Source: Ephemerocybe angulata | Taxonomy: Eukaryota > Basidiomycota > Agaricomycetes > Agaricales > Psathyrellaceae | Reading direction: 5' to 3' | Assembly: GCA_013368325.1 (NCBI GenBank) | Contig: JAACJK010000063.1 | Span: 372,001-436,000, forward strand | DNA length: 64,000 nucleotides | Shown: piece after piece, positions 1 through 10,349 of the stretch | Numbering within the stretch: position 1 is the first letter of the stretch | Layout: every line of letters begins with the position of its first letter | Translations under genes and position numbers: made by a program | The notes under the pieces: model-generated | The model's database searches: none | What the model was told of the DNA's origin: nothing | Seen by the model: the letters and a program-made list of their open reading frames with translations, nothing else

Positions 1-1156
1 GTGTGCTAAGTTTCAGGCCATACACGGTCAAGTGAGCACACCGGATTCTTCTCTCAGTTCTGAAAAAACGTATGACCATGCAAATAGTGAACGGCATGGG
101 AGATGCAGCGTACCCATGTAATGAGAACTTTGTAGAGGACACCTTACTCGTTTGTGTACTCGAGTCCTGCGTCCCGCGTCATTCAAATTGGGATATGAAT
201 ACTTTGTAAAAAGGATTGGACGCATGGGAGTGTTCCTATGTTGGCTGGCAAAATTTAGCGCTGGCGTTTAAATAGGCGATATACGCCGGGATGCGTGCTT
301 ACTTTCTTGGTATAATACTTAATGTTCAGCCTGTAGTTGGGAGTGCCAAAGGTGCAATGATCAATCGACTTCCCCAGCAGTGACTGTAAAAACCTTCAAT
401 GGTGAGTCCTTGTGGATGTCTGACGTGGGCACGGAGTGAAGCTAACGGCCAGCAGTACTACAGTAGAAGAGAAACATGAGGGTACATGGATGGATAATAT
501 ACGGGATCGTAGTACTCTGAGCGTCATCAACGAAGTGAGATTTTGAAATGGTGAACAAACTGCTGCATCTCCTTCAAAAGGGCTCGGACAACAAAGAAGG
601 CTGCATGGTTCATAGTGATAGTTCACGACTTTACATCGGCATGATATAGGTCGCTGTGCGTGCACACAAAGACGGCGGGAGGAAGAGACGAGCTTCAGAA
701 GCTTCGAAGAAGCGGCCCCAGGTTGGCCCCAGGTAGGGCTGTGGCACCTACGTCATATTTCCCGCGCCTGCCATCGCCAACTACAGAGAGACGTTACGTT
801 TCGTGCAGACAGAACCCTCCTCCCAGAGGAGTCGGGGATCTCCAGGGTCGCGGCATGTGTGGGTTCTGAATGTGAAAATGAGTCGGTTGCCTTCGCATAC
901 TGACTCGTATTCTTGTGGTTTGTCTGGGCCAGGTTGCTAGCGAGAACTCCCTGATGGGCCAGCCGGGAGTGGCAGGCTCAGGCTCATTTGGATAGTCGAA
1001 GGAAAGTCATCGAAGAACGTAAAGGAGAGAGGGATAGGGATACTCTTGAGTTGACCAGAAAATGGCCACGCATCACTGTATCTCCGTATACTGCAGGCCA
1101 CTACTGTATGACAGAAAACTGAAAACGACGTTTATCAATTGGCGCTCGGCCGTCTC
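1..1156. other. Intergenic, no gene recognised
   Basis: Only short open frames without splice support or recognisable domains are present. I see no tRNA or rRNA. The right end runs into the dispersed repeat that follows. Confidence 0.5.
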
Positions 1157-2090
1157 TCACAAGGACCTGGGCGCCTCTCTTACTCCCGGGCACCTCTGCT
1201 CTGTATCATGAGCCACTGACATTTGCGCAGCTGGAACCAATAATTACTCTTCGGCCCGAAGTCGGGCCTCCGCGCGACTTCACCATCGTGGCCCAACAAA
1301 TGAATGCTGTACTCGCAAATACTGACAGCTATTGCCCACGGATGGACAACAACTCGCCGACGTCGCCGTAGATGTGCCTGAACGATGTCAACGTGCACTC
1401 TTGTTAGAGTTGTTTTCTCCGAACCTGATTACAGTTGTGACGGTTTTAAACACCGTTTCTATTGTTCGCCGTTCATCCCTGTGCTGACAATATATTCGCC
1501 GGCGATAAGGAGCACAAGGTCCGGCACTTCATAAGGTACCTTTCTATTTATCGCAACCCCTTATCCTAAAGGAAACAAAAGGCTGAAAGGGACCGTCGGG
1601 GGAAGGGCGAAAGGGCTTGGTCAGACTTCTAAGCACGGAAGGGCAGTGCTATTGTCTCTGCAGTGTGCATCGTATACGCAAGATAGAGGATAAGGCACTC
1701 TTTCGAGCCCTCGCGTCCTCAATTACACTGCGGGGATTAGTCTCTTTGTCAAGGTGACAAAGAGACAATAAATGGCAAGTCAGGATTACCTGTGGTCAGA
1801 TTCCTTTGTTTTGGGGCAAATATATCCCAATTTCGCAATACAATCACCATGTGCGAAGCTGGAAAAGGTAAGAATCTCTGAAGTGTAAGCTTTTACTATT
1901 TACACATACTCCGATATGTTCGACTATCGTAGGCGCTCAATTAAGACTATGACCTTTTGATGGCATGGCGATGCCGCGGTCTCTGATTAGCGCCGGAGGT
2001 TGTGGCTCGGACCTCCATTCCCGCCATCGGTCAGCCAGAGCTGTTCCAAAAGATTCAGTGCCTTAACTTCCGCGTGTTCTCTACAAACGC
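1157..2090 (+). repeat. Dispersed noncoding repeat, copy 1
   Basis: This stretch aligns collinearly, with many substitutions and small gaps, to 4967-5775. Shared blocks include ATTCGCCGGCGAT (1496 and 5280 region), GGGACCGTCGGGGGAAGGGCGAAA (about 1589 and 5379), GACCTTTTGATGGCATGGCGA (about 1950 and 5600) and GATTAGCGCCGGAGG (about 1985 and 5640). This copy carries roughly 160 extra bases at about 1725-1885, which include a perfect hairpin. No coding potential is visible. It could be a non-autonomous transposon, a solo LTR or an old segmental duplication; the exact ends are uncertain. Confidence 0.75.
1740..1766. repeat. Perfect 11-bp inverted repeat (hairpin)
   Basis: GTCTCTTTGTC and its exact reverse complement GACAAAGAGAC are separated by AAGGT. 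It sits inside the segment that is present in repeat copy 1 and absent from copy 2. Confidence 0.8.
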
Positions 2091-2317
2091 TACGAGGAAA
2101 TCCGCGTTAGAAGACGAAAGTTCCCTTTCCCAGGAAGGGAACAGAACAGAACTGAACTGAACTCGAATGAGAGCCGGTGGGTGCTCACGTGCTGTGTTCT
2201 CTTTGTCTCTTTCACTCCTTTGTATATGACTTTCCTCACAGGTTCTCTTTATTTAACCCGGCTGTGGTTAGCAACGCGCGCCATGGTAACGGGACCATTC
2301 CTCGACATTCCAGCGCC

Positions 2318-2324
2318 TATAAAG
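2318..2324 (+). promoter_or_regulatory. TATA box of the WD40 gene
   Basis: TATAAAG lies about 103 nt before the first in-frame ATG at 2427. It implies that transcription starts after about 2345, which leaves no room for an upstream LisH/F-box-like exon in this transcript. Confidence 0.5.
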
Positions 2325-2426
2325 TAACATGGAAGCTTGCCGCCCCTGTCACACAGCCCTTGCAGCCTCCCCCCTCCGCCTCGCCCTTCAGAACCCTATA
2401 GTTTGCCTTTCTCTTTAGCGCACGGT

Positions 2427-4011
2427 ATGCAAATCCAAGGACCAGGTGACAAGACTACAGATCCTCAAGCGATTCGCCTACTTCCTGGGCATAACACTGA
2501 GGTGCGTTCCGACGTTCGGGTGAATGGTGGCATATGCTCAAATCCCATGCGTTAGATCTTTGTGTGCGCTTGGAACCCTGAGTTCCCTGAGATTCTTTCT
2601 ACTGGGTAAGCGAGTAGTTAACTTTAAAGGTGGCAGGTACTCACAATGCCACATTCAGGGGCAAAGACTCCGAAGTCATCCTTTGGGATCTGGCCAAAAA
2701 AGCCCCAAGTCCAAATGAATTCGCGACCGAAGGGTACAAGCTAGCGTCATTGGGCAGGTTATCGAACGCCGTGCAAGGTGACATAACGTCTCTTCACTGG
2801 AGCGCTGATGGAACCTTCCTCGCCATTGGATCACACGACTCTGTCCTGCGTGTCGCCACGAACAAGGGTACAATGTGGATGCAGAACGATATACACGATG
2901 TAAGTCACCCTCGCTTAGATGCTTTACATGTTGGTAAGCTTATACTCCCAAATTCGAAAAGGGTCCTATATTTGCTACGCGGTTTGCTAAAAGTGGACAC
3001 TTGCTGTTAACTGCTAGCCTAGATGGGACATTGTGTGTATGGGATGTGGACCAGAAGAGACCGTATAGACGGTACGAGGGGGTACATACAGGTTAGTAAA
3101 CGTTGATGAATTGATTGCAGTCAAGGCTCACCAATATCAATTACTTAGATTGCTGCCTCGACGTGGATTGGATAACGGACAAGGTATTCGCGAGTGCAGG
3201 AGCTGACAAGCGCGTTATCATCATGCACATTGATCAGGACGAGCCCCTGAAGGTTCTAGAGTAAGTTGGAAAGGTTGCGCCTCAATTAGTTGGGCTAACG
3301 TCATCCCAGGGGTCACACAGAGGAAGTCAACCAAATTCGCACCAGCTCTACTGGCACGCGCGTTGCATGTTGCTCTGACGATAAAACATCACGAATCTGG
3401 AAAACGGACAATCAATCCCTGTCGACAGATGCAGACGCTATCCCAGATTTGTCGGCCTCGATAGCTGTGTTGGTTCTTGAGGGCCACTACGACCCAGTCA
3501 GCGCGATCCGTTGGTGCCCGACTTCAAATACGTCAACAGGCCATGAGATTCTTGCTACGTGAGCCGCATTCCTAGATCTGTATGTCTATCTGCTGACACC
3601 ATCTCGTAGGGGGTCATTTGACAAGACGGCACGTTTGTGGGACTCCGTCACCGGAGAATGTCTAGCGATATTTACAGACCACAAGCGGCCTGTGTACACC
3701 CTGACCTTTAGCCCCGATGGGCGCTTCATTGCAACGGGTGGTGGCGACGGATGGCTTTACGTGTACAGCTTATCGGTGCGTATACTTGAATGGCCTTTCT
3801 CTTTTGCCATACTGACGTTTATCGACAGACCTTCAAGGTCGTATGGTCTTGGTTCACCGGTCCACAGAGACATGGAATCTTCGAGATCGACTGGCAGATG
3901 AAGAACGGATACAATCGCATCGCACTTGCTTTGGAAGGGCAGAAGGTGATGGTGGTGGATTGCACGAAGGTGCCAGTTCTACAGACCCTGCCAACTAACG
4001 CGGGCATATAA
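2427..4011 (+). CDS. TBL1/Sif2-type WD40 repeat protein lacking the LisH/F-box-like N-terminus
   Basis: My model has eight exons (2427-2501, 2556-2605, 2659-2899, 2962-3091, 3149-3260, 3310-3558, 3610-3775, 3829-4011), giving 401 aa. Successive WD repeats are visible: GHNTEIFVCAWNPEFPEIL with KDSEVILWDL, LTASLDGTLCVWDV, ASAGADKRVIIMHI, CCSDDKTSRIWKT, and GSFDKTARLWD. The ending VVWSWFTGPQRHGIFEIDW is the C-terminal signature of TBL1/TBLR1 and yeast Sif2, scaffolds of SMRT/NCoR and Set3 histone-deacetylase complexes. Family members carry an N-terminal LisH and an F-box-like motif that bind partners. Neither is present here, and the protein starts just before the first WD repeat. It may therefore be a truncated paralogue of the true TBL1 gene. 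It lies between two directly repeated noncoding elements. Confidence 0.85.
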
Positions 4012-4966
4012 GCGCTCGTGCCTTCCGCTTTTCCTGCGCGGCCTTCGTGATGACGCGCTTTACTAAGGACTCCGTCTCACTTACTCATACCTTCCGGTTA
4101 CGTGTAACGATTCCCTGCACCTCTACACATGATTTGCCTCGCATTGGATTAACATGACAGTGCATTCTGGTCCAGCCTTCGCTGGGTGTCGTACTTGGCG
4201 CCTGGAAAGCGAGGCGCGAGGGTGCCAACCTTGGCTCGGCGCTTATCTTATCTCTGATACACTACCGGATTAGCGCGACTTCCAGAGATGGCAATTAGTT
4301 AGTACAGAGTGGCACTCACCTCGTATGCAGTGACGATGCCGGAACATTATACACATACGAGCGCTGTAAGGATTATGCCGCGTGAAACGGAACCACGAGT
4401 CGACCTTGAGGGGCATGAAGCACGGCATAGGACAGAATTGGGCGTTCAGGTGTCACTCTTTGCTATACTATAGCACTGAAGCCATCTGGCAGTGAAATTG
4501 GCCTGGGCGGGTTCATCGAGTTTCGCCGGCCTTGGCCGTCATCCGACCAGGCCAACGTCCATGCGTCCAGGTCGTCGTGCCACGACTATCAGAGTCTCTG
4601 AATAGGATTAAAAACTTATCGGTCCAGGGACATGGCAGCAGAGAGAGATAGAGCGGGAAGATGAGGGAAATGAGGGAAGAAAGGTCGGTGGGACTCGGAA
4701 CGCGTCGCGTCACCGACATCGCGTCATCACGTGAATGTATTCAAAGTCCGCCGTAGGTGATATGTGCTTGTAAGCCGAAGGGCGCGGAGGGCCGCAGACA
4801 CGAACGGCAGGATGAGGGAGGGATTGGAAGAAACCTTGGATAAATTCAGAATGGCCCCTCGACGGCACATCAGCTGTAGTCTTCGGCCACGGCTCCTGTT
4901 AGCCTCGTCCTATCCTTCGATTTTAGCTGCGCAATATCTTGAACTCACATTCCTCACCTGTCGCTC
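4012..4966. other. Intergenic, no gene recognised
   Basis: No supported gene. A tandem GATA-type site (two adjacent TTATC) lies at 4243-4252. Otherwise nothing recognisable before the second copy of the dispersed repeat. Confidence 0.5.
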
Positions 4967-5775
4967 ATAAGGACCTGGCTTAGTCCCGACTATGCGAGCT
5001 CAGCGTCTTACACTGTTCCCATTTGCCCAAAATGCTGGAAGAAGTATTTTCCCATCGAGCCCGAGTCGGGCCTCCGCAGGCCTCCGCGGGACCTCACTCT
5101 CGCCGCCCAGCCAATGAATCTTCTGCTCCAAAATACTTACTGCCTCAGACTCCCGCAGATAGGCAGCAACCGACTCGGCGTCAATGTGCCTGAAGGATGT
5201 CACAATGCACGCGAATCACTCCTCCTCCGAGCCTGATCCGTTTCTATTGTTCAGCGTCTATCACTGCGCCATCAATATATTCGCCGGCGATGAGGAGCAC
5301 AAGGTCCGGCACTCGATAAGACACCTTCCTATCTATCTATCGCAGCCCCGTATTCTGAAGGAAACAAAAGGCCGAAAGGGACCGTCGGGGGAAGGGCGAA
5401 ATGGCTTGCTCAGACTTCTAAGCTCGCGCAAAACCCCCGGAAGGCCGTGCTATTGTCTCTGCTTCGCGCTCAATATGCATCGTGTACAAAAAATAAGGGA
5501 TAAAAGACACTCTCGAGCTCTCTTGTTCTCCACTCTGTACTGGCTCTGCATACTCTGATATGTTTGGCCATCGTAGGCCGAACTCGGGCTATGACCTTTT
5601 GATGGCATGGCGACGCCGCGGGGCGAAGTATTATCTCTGATTAGCGCCGGAGGCTGTCGCTCGGACCTCCCCATTCCCGCGATCGGTCAACTAGATGTTT
5701 CGAATGGACTATCGTATTGTTCTAAACACAGTTTTAAGCGATTTTGTGCCTTAACCTCCGCATATTTTCCTTAAA
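4967..5775 (+). repeat. Dispersed noncoding repeat, copy 2
   Basis: Direct-orientation partner of 1157-2090, about 3.8 kb away, flanking the WD40 gene on the other side. It lacks the ~160-nt hairpin segment of copy 1 but has a small extra stretch near 5700-5745 before the shared GTGCCTTAAC block. No open frame is conserved between the copies, so a noncoding nature is likely. Confidence 0.75.
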
Positions 5776-5961
5776 TGGGGCGATAAATCCCTCAACACAT
5801 ATGGGATCAAACATTCCCTCTCAACAATTGAGATATTTCCACGTGTCGCGGCAGAAGGGCCGTAGTCCCATAATGGGAGCTAGACGCCCTAGACCTACCA
5901 ACCCACAAGGAACAATAACTGCGCTAAAGACAAGCATCAATCCCACCGGCGCCCTCAAAGC

Positions 5962-5968
5962 TATAAGA
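5962..5968 (+). promoter_or_regulatory. TATA-like box of the lipopeptide precursor gene
   Basis: TATAAGA lies 77 nt upstream of the ATG at 6039, at the same spacing as the TATA boxes of the UPO genes in this window. Confidence 0.5.
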
Positions 5969-6038
5969 AGAGGCTCCAGACTTCGAGTCTCCCCAGCCAA
6001 AGAATCACCACCTCTTCAGCTACCACCCTCACATCGCA

Positions 6039-6221
6039 ATGGACTCCTTCACCACCCTCTCTCTCTCCACTGTCTCCAAGGCTCCCGCCGCGGACATCCC
6101 CTCCGACTCCGAGACCAACAAGCAGGGAAGCGGCGGCTACTGCGTGGTGTTCGCCAAGGACATCCCCACCGACGAGGAGACGAATAAGCAGGGCAGTGGA
6201 GGCTACTGCAATATCGCCTAA
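6039..6221 (+). CDS. Pheromone-like CaaX lipopeptide precursor with an internally duplicated peptide unit
   Basis: An intronless 60-aa frame starts MDSFTTLSLS and ends in CNIA followed by a stop, a C-terminal CaaX prenylation box. Small size, an acidic middle, a Gly/Ser-Tyr-Cys run before the CaaX and a start of this kind are typical of basidiomycete mating-pheromone precursors. These are farnesylated on the Cys, trimmed and exported, and sensed by STE3-type receptors. Unusually, a unit of about 22 residues occurs twice: DIPSDSETNKQGSGGYCVVF (res. 20-39) and DIPTDEETNKQGSGGYCNIA (res. 41-60). Both end in an identical ETNKQGSGGYC. No STE3 receptor or homeodomain mating gene is visible, so this may be a pheromone-like gene outside a mating locus. 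The function is inferred from form only. Confidence 0.75.
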   Translation: MDSFTTLSLSTVSKAPAADIPSDSETNKQGSGGYCVVFAKDIPTDEETNKQGSGGYCNIA

Positions 6222-7293
6222 ATGCGATCACATTCTGGTATGTTCATTCAATGATGCTGTGTGCGTGGAAGCAACTGGAATCTTACTGTTTGCTTACGCA
6301 GATCACTATGAGCCCTTCGTTTGACCTCACATTGTGATCCGTCTTTCTGGAGATACGTCACCAGCATACCACACTTCGACATTCGCCTCACTCTAATTGC
6401 ATTTAACCTTCGACTTTCGAGCCACATATTCGGCAAAATTCTTCGACACATTTCGATACCCATTGCATCCTCACGTCATACACACGACTCCCAATGAGAT
6501 ACGATACACGACCCTCCATCGATTCACATTTATCATTGATTCACCGTCTTCCTGGGCGATGCTGTTCTATTCCCATCGCTTTCGTTAACCTCATTGTGTT
6601 GTAGCAAATACCACTTTCTCCTTGTTGGCAATGTACGAATATACCCTGACCTTGACCTTGTCATTCCCAAATTCCCAATTTTGATTCCAAGGTGCAACTG
6701 CAAGATATATAATTCAAAAGCCAGTTATCGAGAAGGGGGAGTGCTAATTGGCAATAACCAGAGGATAATCCAATAACGGGGAGGTTCGCCAAGGCCCATG
6801 CCAATTTAGACTTGCAATTCGGTAAGCGAGTGCGTCTTCGACTTCGTGCTTGTACCTTTGGGGACGCCCATCACTGCTCCCAGTATAACCAGAGTCTGAT
6901 CTAGGTTCGTTTCCCAGGAGGAGATCTGAATGCGATGGGCATGAGGTGGGAAATACCATGCAAAAGACTGTCAAGACGCCAAGCCGCCCACCTATCATTC
7001 ATACTATGCTCGCCTGTCCCTTTTATTCATAAACATATCGTACAAGTTTCTGAGGACAATTTCACGGCGTTCTTGCATGCCGGGTGATCGTCAAGTTTTA
7101 GAAATAGAGAGTGAACCCGAAAGCAAATGTATGTATAGATTTGTGTATTGACTTAGAACATCTCGCCAATACTAACTAAGTTCTGCATTCTCCTTGAAGC
7201 TTTGAAGCCCTGGTCTTTCGTAGATAGAACGGGCCAATGAATATTTGTACACCCATAACAGCGAATAGGAATTAGCACGAAAACAGTGTGACC
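6222..7293. other. Intergenic, no gene recognised
   Basis: No second CaaX precursor and no receptor gene were found on either strand. A/T-rich stretches near 6590-6780 and 7100-7260 look noncoding. Confidence 0.5.
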
Positions 7294-8928
7294 TCATACT
7301 CCTCTGGTCGCCCCGGGGAAAGCAATTGTCGTCGAGGCAGCACCACAATCCGATATAACAGTCGCAGGCTCTGGGCCACGCTGGATAGGGTTACACCCCG
7401 GAAGCTTCTCGATGTCTGCTCAATTCTATCAATAGATTCTGACGATGGCAGACAAATCGGCACTCACACTGCCCTTCAGTGATCTCATCCACCCTCGGCA
7501 CAATCTTGCATTTCGCCATCTCCTCGTCCGAGCGCCTTGTGAGGACCTCGCATATTCCAGGATAACTCGTCATGCAGCCTTCGTCCGACAGGGCGCGCTT
7601 CAGCGAGTCGCCCTCCCAACCGAAAATGTAGTCCGCGTGATGCCCATACCCAGTGCTACAGACGAGGGTCAATTCAGTGAGGCACATATATGGTAGAAGG
7701 CTCACGGATCGCCCATGCTCCAGACCAAAGGCTGTTCTTCGCCCTCCGCTGGCCAGAGAGAGGGATCGGTGAATGGCTTGGTGTCCCAGACCGTCTCCAT
7801 GAAGATCAGCGGGATTCGAACGGGATGGCTCTCAGGACAGTCGGTCCCGAACATGAGGTTTCCATCTGGAGCTTGCGCTCCAACCGGGTGGGACACATGG
7901 CTCTGGAAATAAACCGTCGATCCTCCGGGGGGTATTTAAAAGTAAAGATATGCGCACCTCGTGATCAGCGCTGTCGAGGTTGACTCCATCCCAGCACCTA
8001 CATGGCATACCTCTCATTAATCGATAAACTTTATAGACATAATCGACTCACTGAGGGAAGTATACCTGGCTCCTGATACCACCCTTGCAAGGCCCTGTAG
8101 GAAAGCCCCTCGAGTCGGTTGCCCCAGTGCTGGGTGTACCAGGGCCGATACCAGAACCATCCCAGCATCGCATGGTTGTCTGATTAACCGCCGGATGATT
8201 CATACCGTATATGTTGCTTCGAAGAGCCGGGTTTCCAACGCGCATGCGGAACCCTTGAGGAAAGATGGTGACTGTGCGATTCTTCGTTGGGGCGCGGGGT
8301 TCAATGTAATAGATGGTCATGCCGCCGTCCGGGGCGCCTGTGTTCTCGTTCGCAATCTGTGGTACCTACAAATTCGATTAGATACAGATCATCGATATGC
8401 GTTTCTCTTTCAGTATAGTTAGACCAGGCTCACCCTAATAAAGCTTCCATTTCGATGCTTGAAGTACATGGCCATTGTCCAGTAGTTTGAATTGTCCTCT
8501 TTGAATCGGCAGGTCGTGCAGGTCGCGATCGAAGATGGATCACGCGCTGGATCCATCGTGATATTGAATCTAAATGCATGTTATTTGGAAAAGGGTGAAG
8601 AGAAGCGATAAAGGCGTATCCTCACGCGTTCTATGCAGCCAAGGTGTACAGCCCGGTATCGTCAGACTAAGTATCAATGTCACCCTTTTTTTGACTTACC
8701 CCGCCAACAACCTGGTGAAGATGAGGTGACACCGAGCCTGGAGTAACGAGCCTATGGACTCTGAATGAGAACGGCGATGGTTAAAACCTAGCTTCAGGGA
8801 ACGCACGGATCCAGGCGCTCAGTAACGAGCTGAGAGCATGGAAATCGGAGAGTACGAAATTGAGCTTGCCCAGGGGTCGATACCAGGGCCAAGATGAGAG
8901 CAAGCGAGTAGGGATATGAAGACCGCAT
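7294..8928 (-). CDS. DUF1996 secreted protein, paralogue A
   Basis: Reading the minus strand from ATG 8928, a signal peptide (MRSSYPYSLALILALVS..) precedes QFRTLRFPCSQLVTERLDP. Further exons encode LVTPGSVSPHLHQVVGG, NAFNITMDPA, CTTCRFKEDNSNYW, FRMRVGNPALRS, RCWDGSGIGPGTPS, GGIRSQVYFPQ, GHHADYIFGWEGDSLKRAL and a C-terminal KLPGCNP motif. These match the DUF1996 domain of fungal extracellular proteins, whose biochemical role is unknown to me. The exon layout matches copies B and C (39.9-43.6 kb), including a 5-nt microexon between the HQVVGG and FNITMDP exons. It is the most diverged of the three copies and ends in a different C-terminal tail. Confidence 0.85.
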
Positions 8929-10349
8929 GGAGGGGAAGCTGGCTGCCAGTCACTGATGAATTGCCCAGGTCTACTTATCGGCTCTCCTTTTGAGGAAGAA
9001 AAGTCGTTCTGGCTTCTGGATGTTCGCGAAGCCCAGCGAATCTCCAACTTCCCTTCCGTTGGAGCGGGTGAAAGGTGAAAGCACTTCCATTGTCACAGGG
9101 GTCAGGCATGTATACGGATCCCTTCAATTGACCTTCGACTTCGTTCGCGAGTGGGACCGCGACGGACCCGAAGTTGATGCACAATCTTGATGCTGCAGAA
9201 CGGTTCTGGAGAAAATGTTAGTGCGATGGACTGGCCTTAGCCGCTCTGCAATTCACTGTCGAGATGCATGATTGGCATTCAGAGCCTCAGAGGTGGCGGA
9301 ACTCGCACCATTAGGGTTTTTGCATCATCTTATCTTATCTTAAAATGCCTTAGCCCAAGTCGTATCCCCGCTTCATTCTCGCCAATTTGAGTTTGATTTG
9401 AGTCGTCGCTTCTCACCAGTGTTCATAACATTCGTCTTTTGTTTGGAATGGTAGGTCCAGTGATGTTAGAAAACACTCACGAGGCTATGGGCGCCAAATG
9501 GGCGCCTCGGGCTCGAGACGCTCAACTGCAAGGCCTGTGAGTGCGCGCACATGTATAATCCTCTCAGGGCTTCACAAGGAGGAAATCCGTTGAATCTTCT
9601 TGGGGCTACATGGGCTTCTCTCTTACTGCGACCTATCCCAACTTGATCCAGTCCGTTGATGTCGAACTGATATGTCAAAAATCAAATCTGGGATATGTAA
9701 TTAGGGACGACATGGAAAAGAAGGTTCAAGAACCTTGGCAAGATGCCGATCTAATATACTATATGAGTCTGAGTTCTAGCCTTCTCCTACTCAGGTCCTC
9801 AATATATGAGCCCAACTCTGTGTCCTGAGCGAGCAAACGGTGGAGATACTAGTGGACGGAACTATTTATACTTGGAACGGCGCTTAAAGGTACTTGTCTC
9901 CGCCCCAAACCGGCGGTGAACGTCCACGCTTCCACGACACCGCCGGCTTTTCAGGCCAATCTCTCTCACCTTGGCACTCATCATCGCACACAGGTCGTAA
10001 AGCCGATGTGAACACCCCCAGATCCTACTCGAGTATACAAGCACAACAACCATATTCCACCTGATTCCTTACACATTTAACGTCATCTTAGCTTCAACGA
10101 GCAGCAGAACCTGCCGCGAGGAGAACATATGTGGGGGTGATGCTCAGCAGATGCAGCAACCGCACTAGAGCCGACCGTACCGTAATGCCCCTTCAACGAG
10201 CGGTGCGCCGGGTGGTAAGCATATATAGATGAGAACGTACCTGACCATGTCTAACGGTGAGCAAGCTTGACGTCCTCTTTCGTCCCCCACAGTCATTCTT
10301 TCCCGGCGTTCTGCCTTTTACTGCAAACTGAACACCGGTTAGATCTGGA
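8929..10349. other. Intergenic, no gene recognised
   Basis: Divergent promoter region between the DUF1996 A gene (-) and the MFS permease (+). A tandem TTATC (GATA-type) pair lies at 9330-9339. No coding sequence is supported. Confidence 0.5.

Noticed and set aside
5744..6187. 147-aa ORF overlapping the pheromone-like gene
   Set aside because: Different frame from the CaaX precursor, Arg/Pro/His-rich shadow without features.
6039..6221. Interpretation as a complete mating-type B locus
   Set aside because: No STE3-like seven-transmembrane receptor gene was found in the window, so only a pheromone-like precursor can be claimed.
7805..7830. Minus-strand GTTCGAATCCC resembling a tRNA T-loop
   Set aside because: It lies in the SHPVRIPLIF coding motif of DUF1996 A; coincidental.
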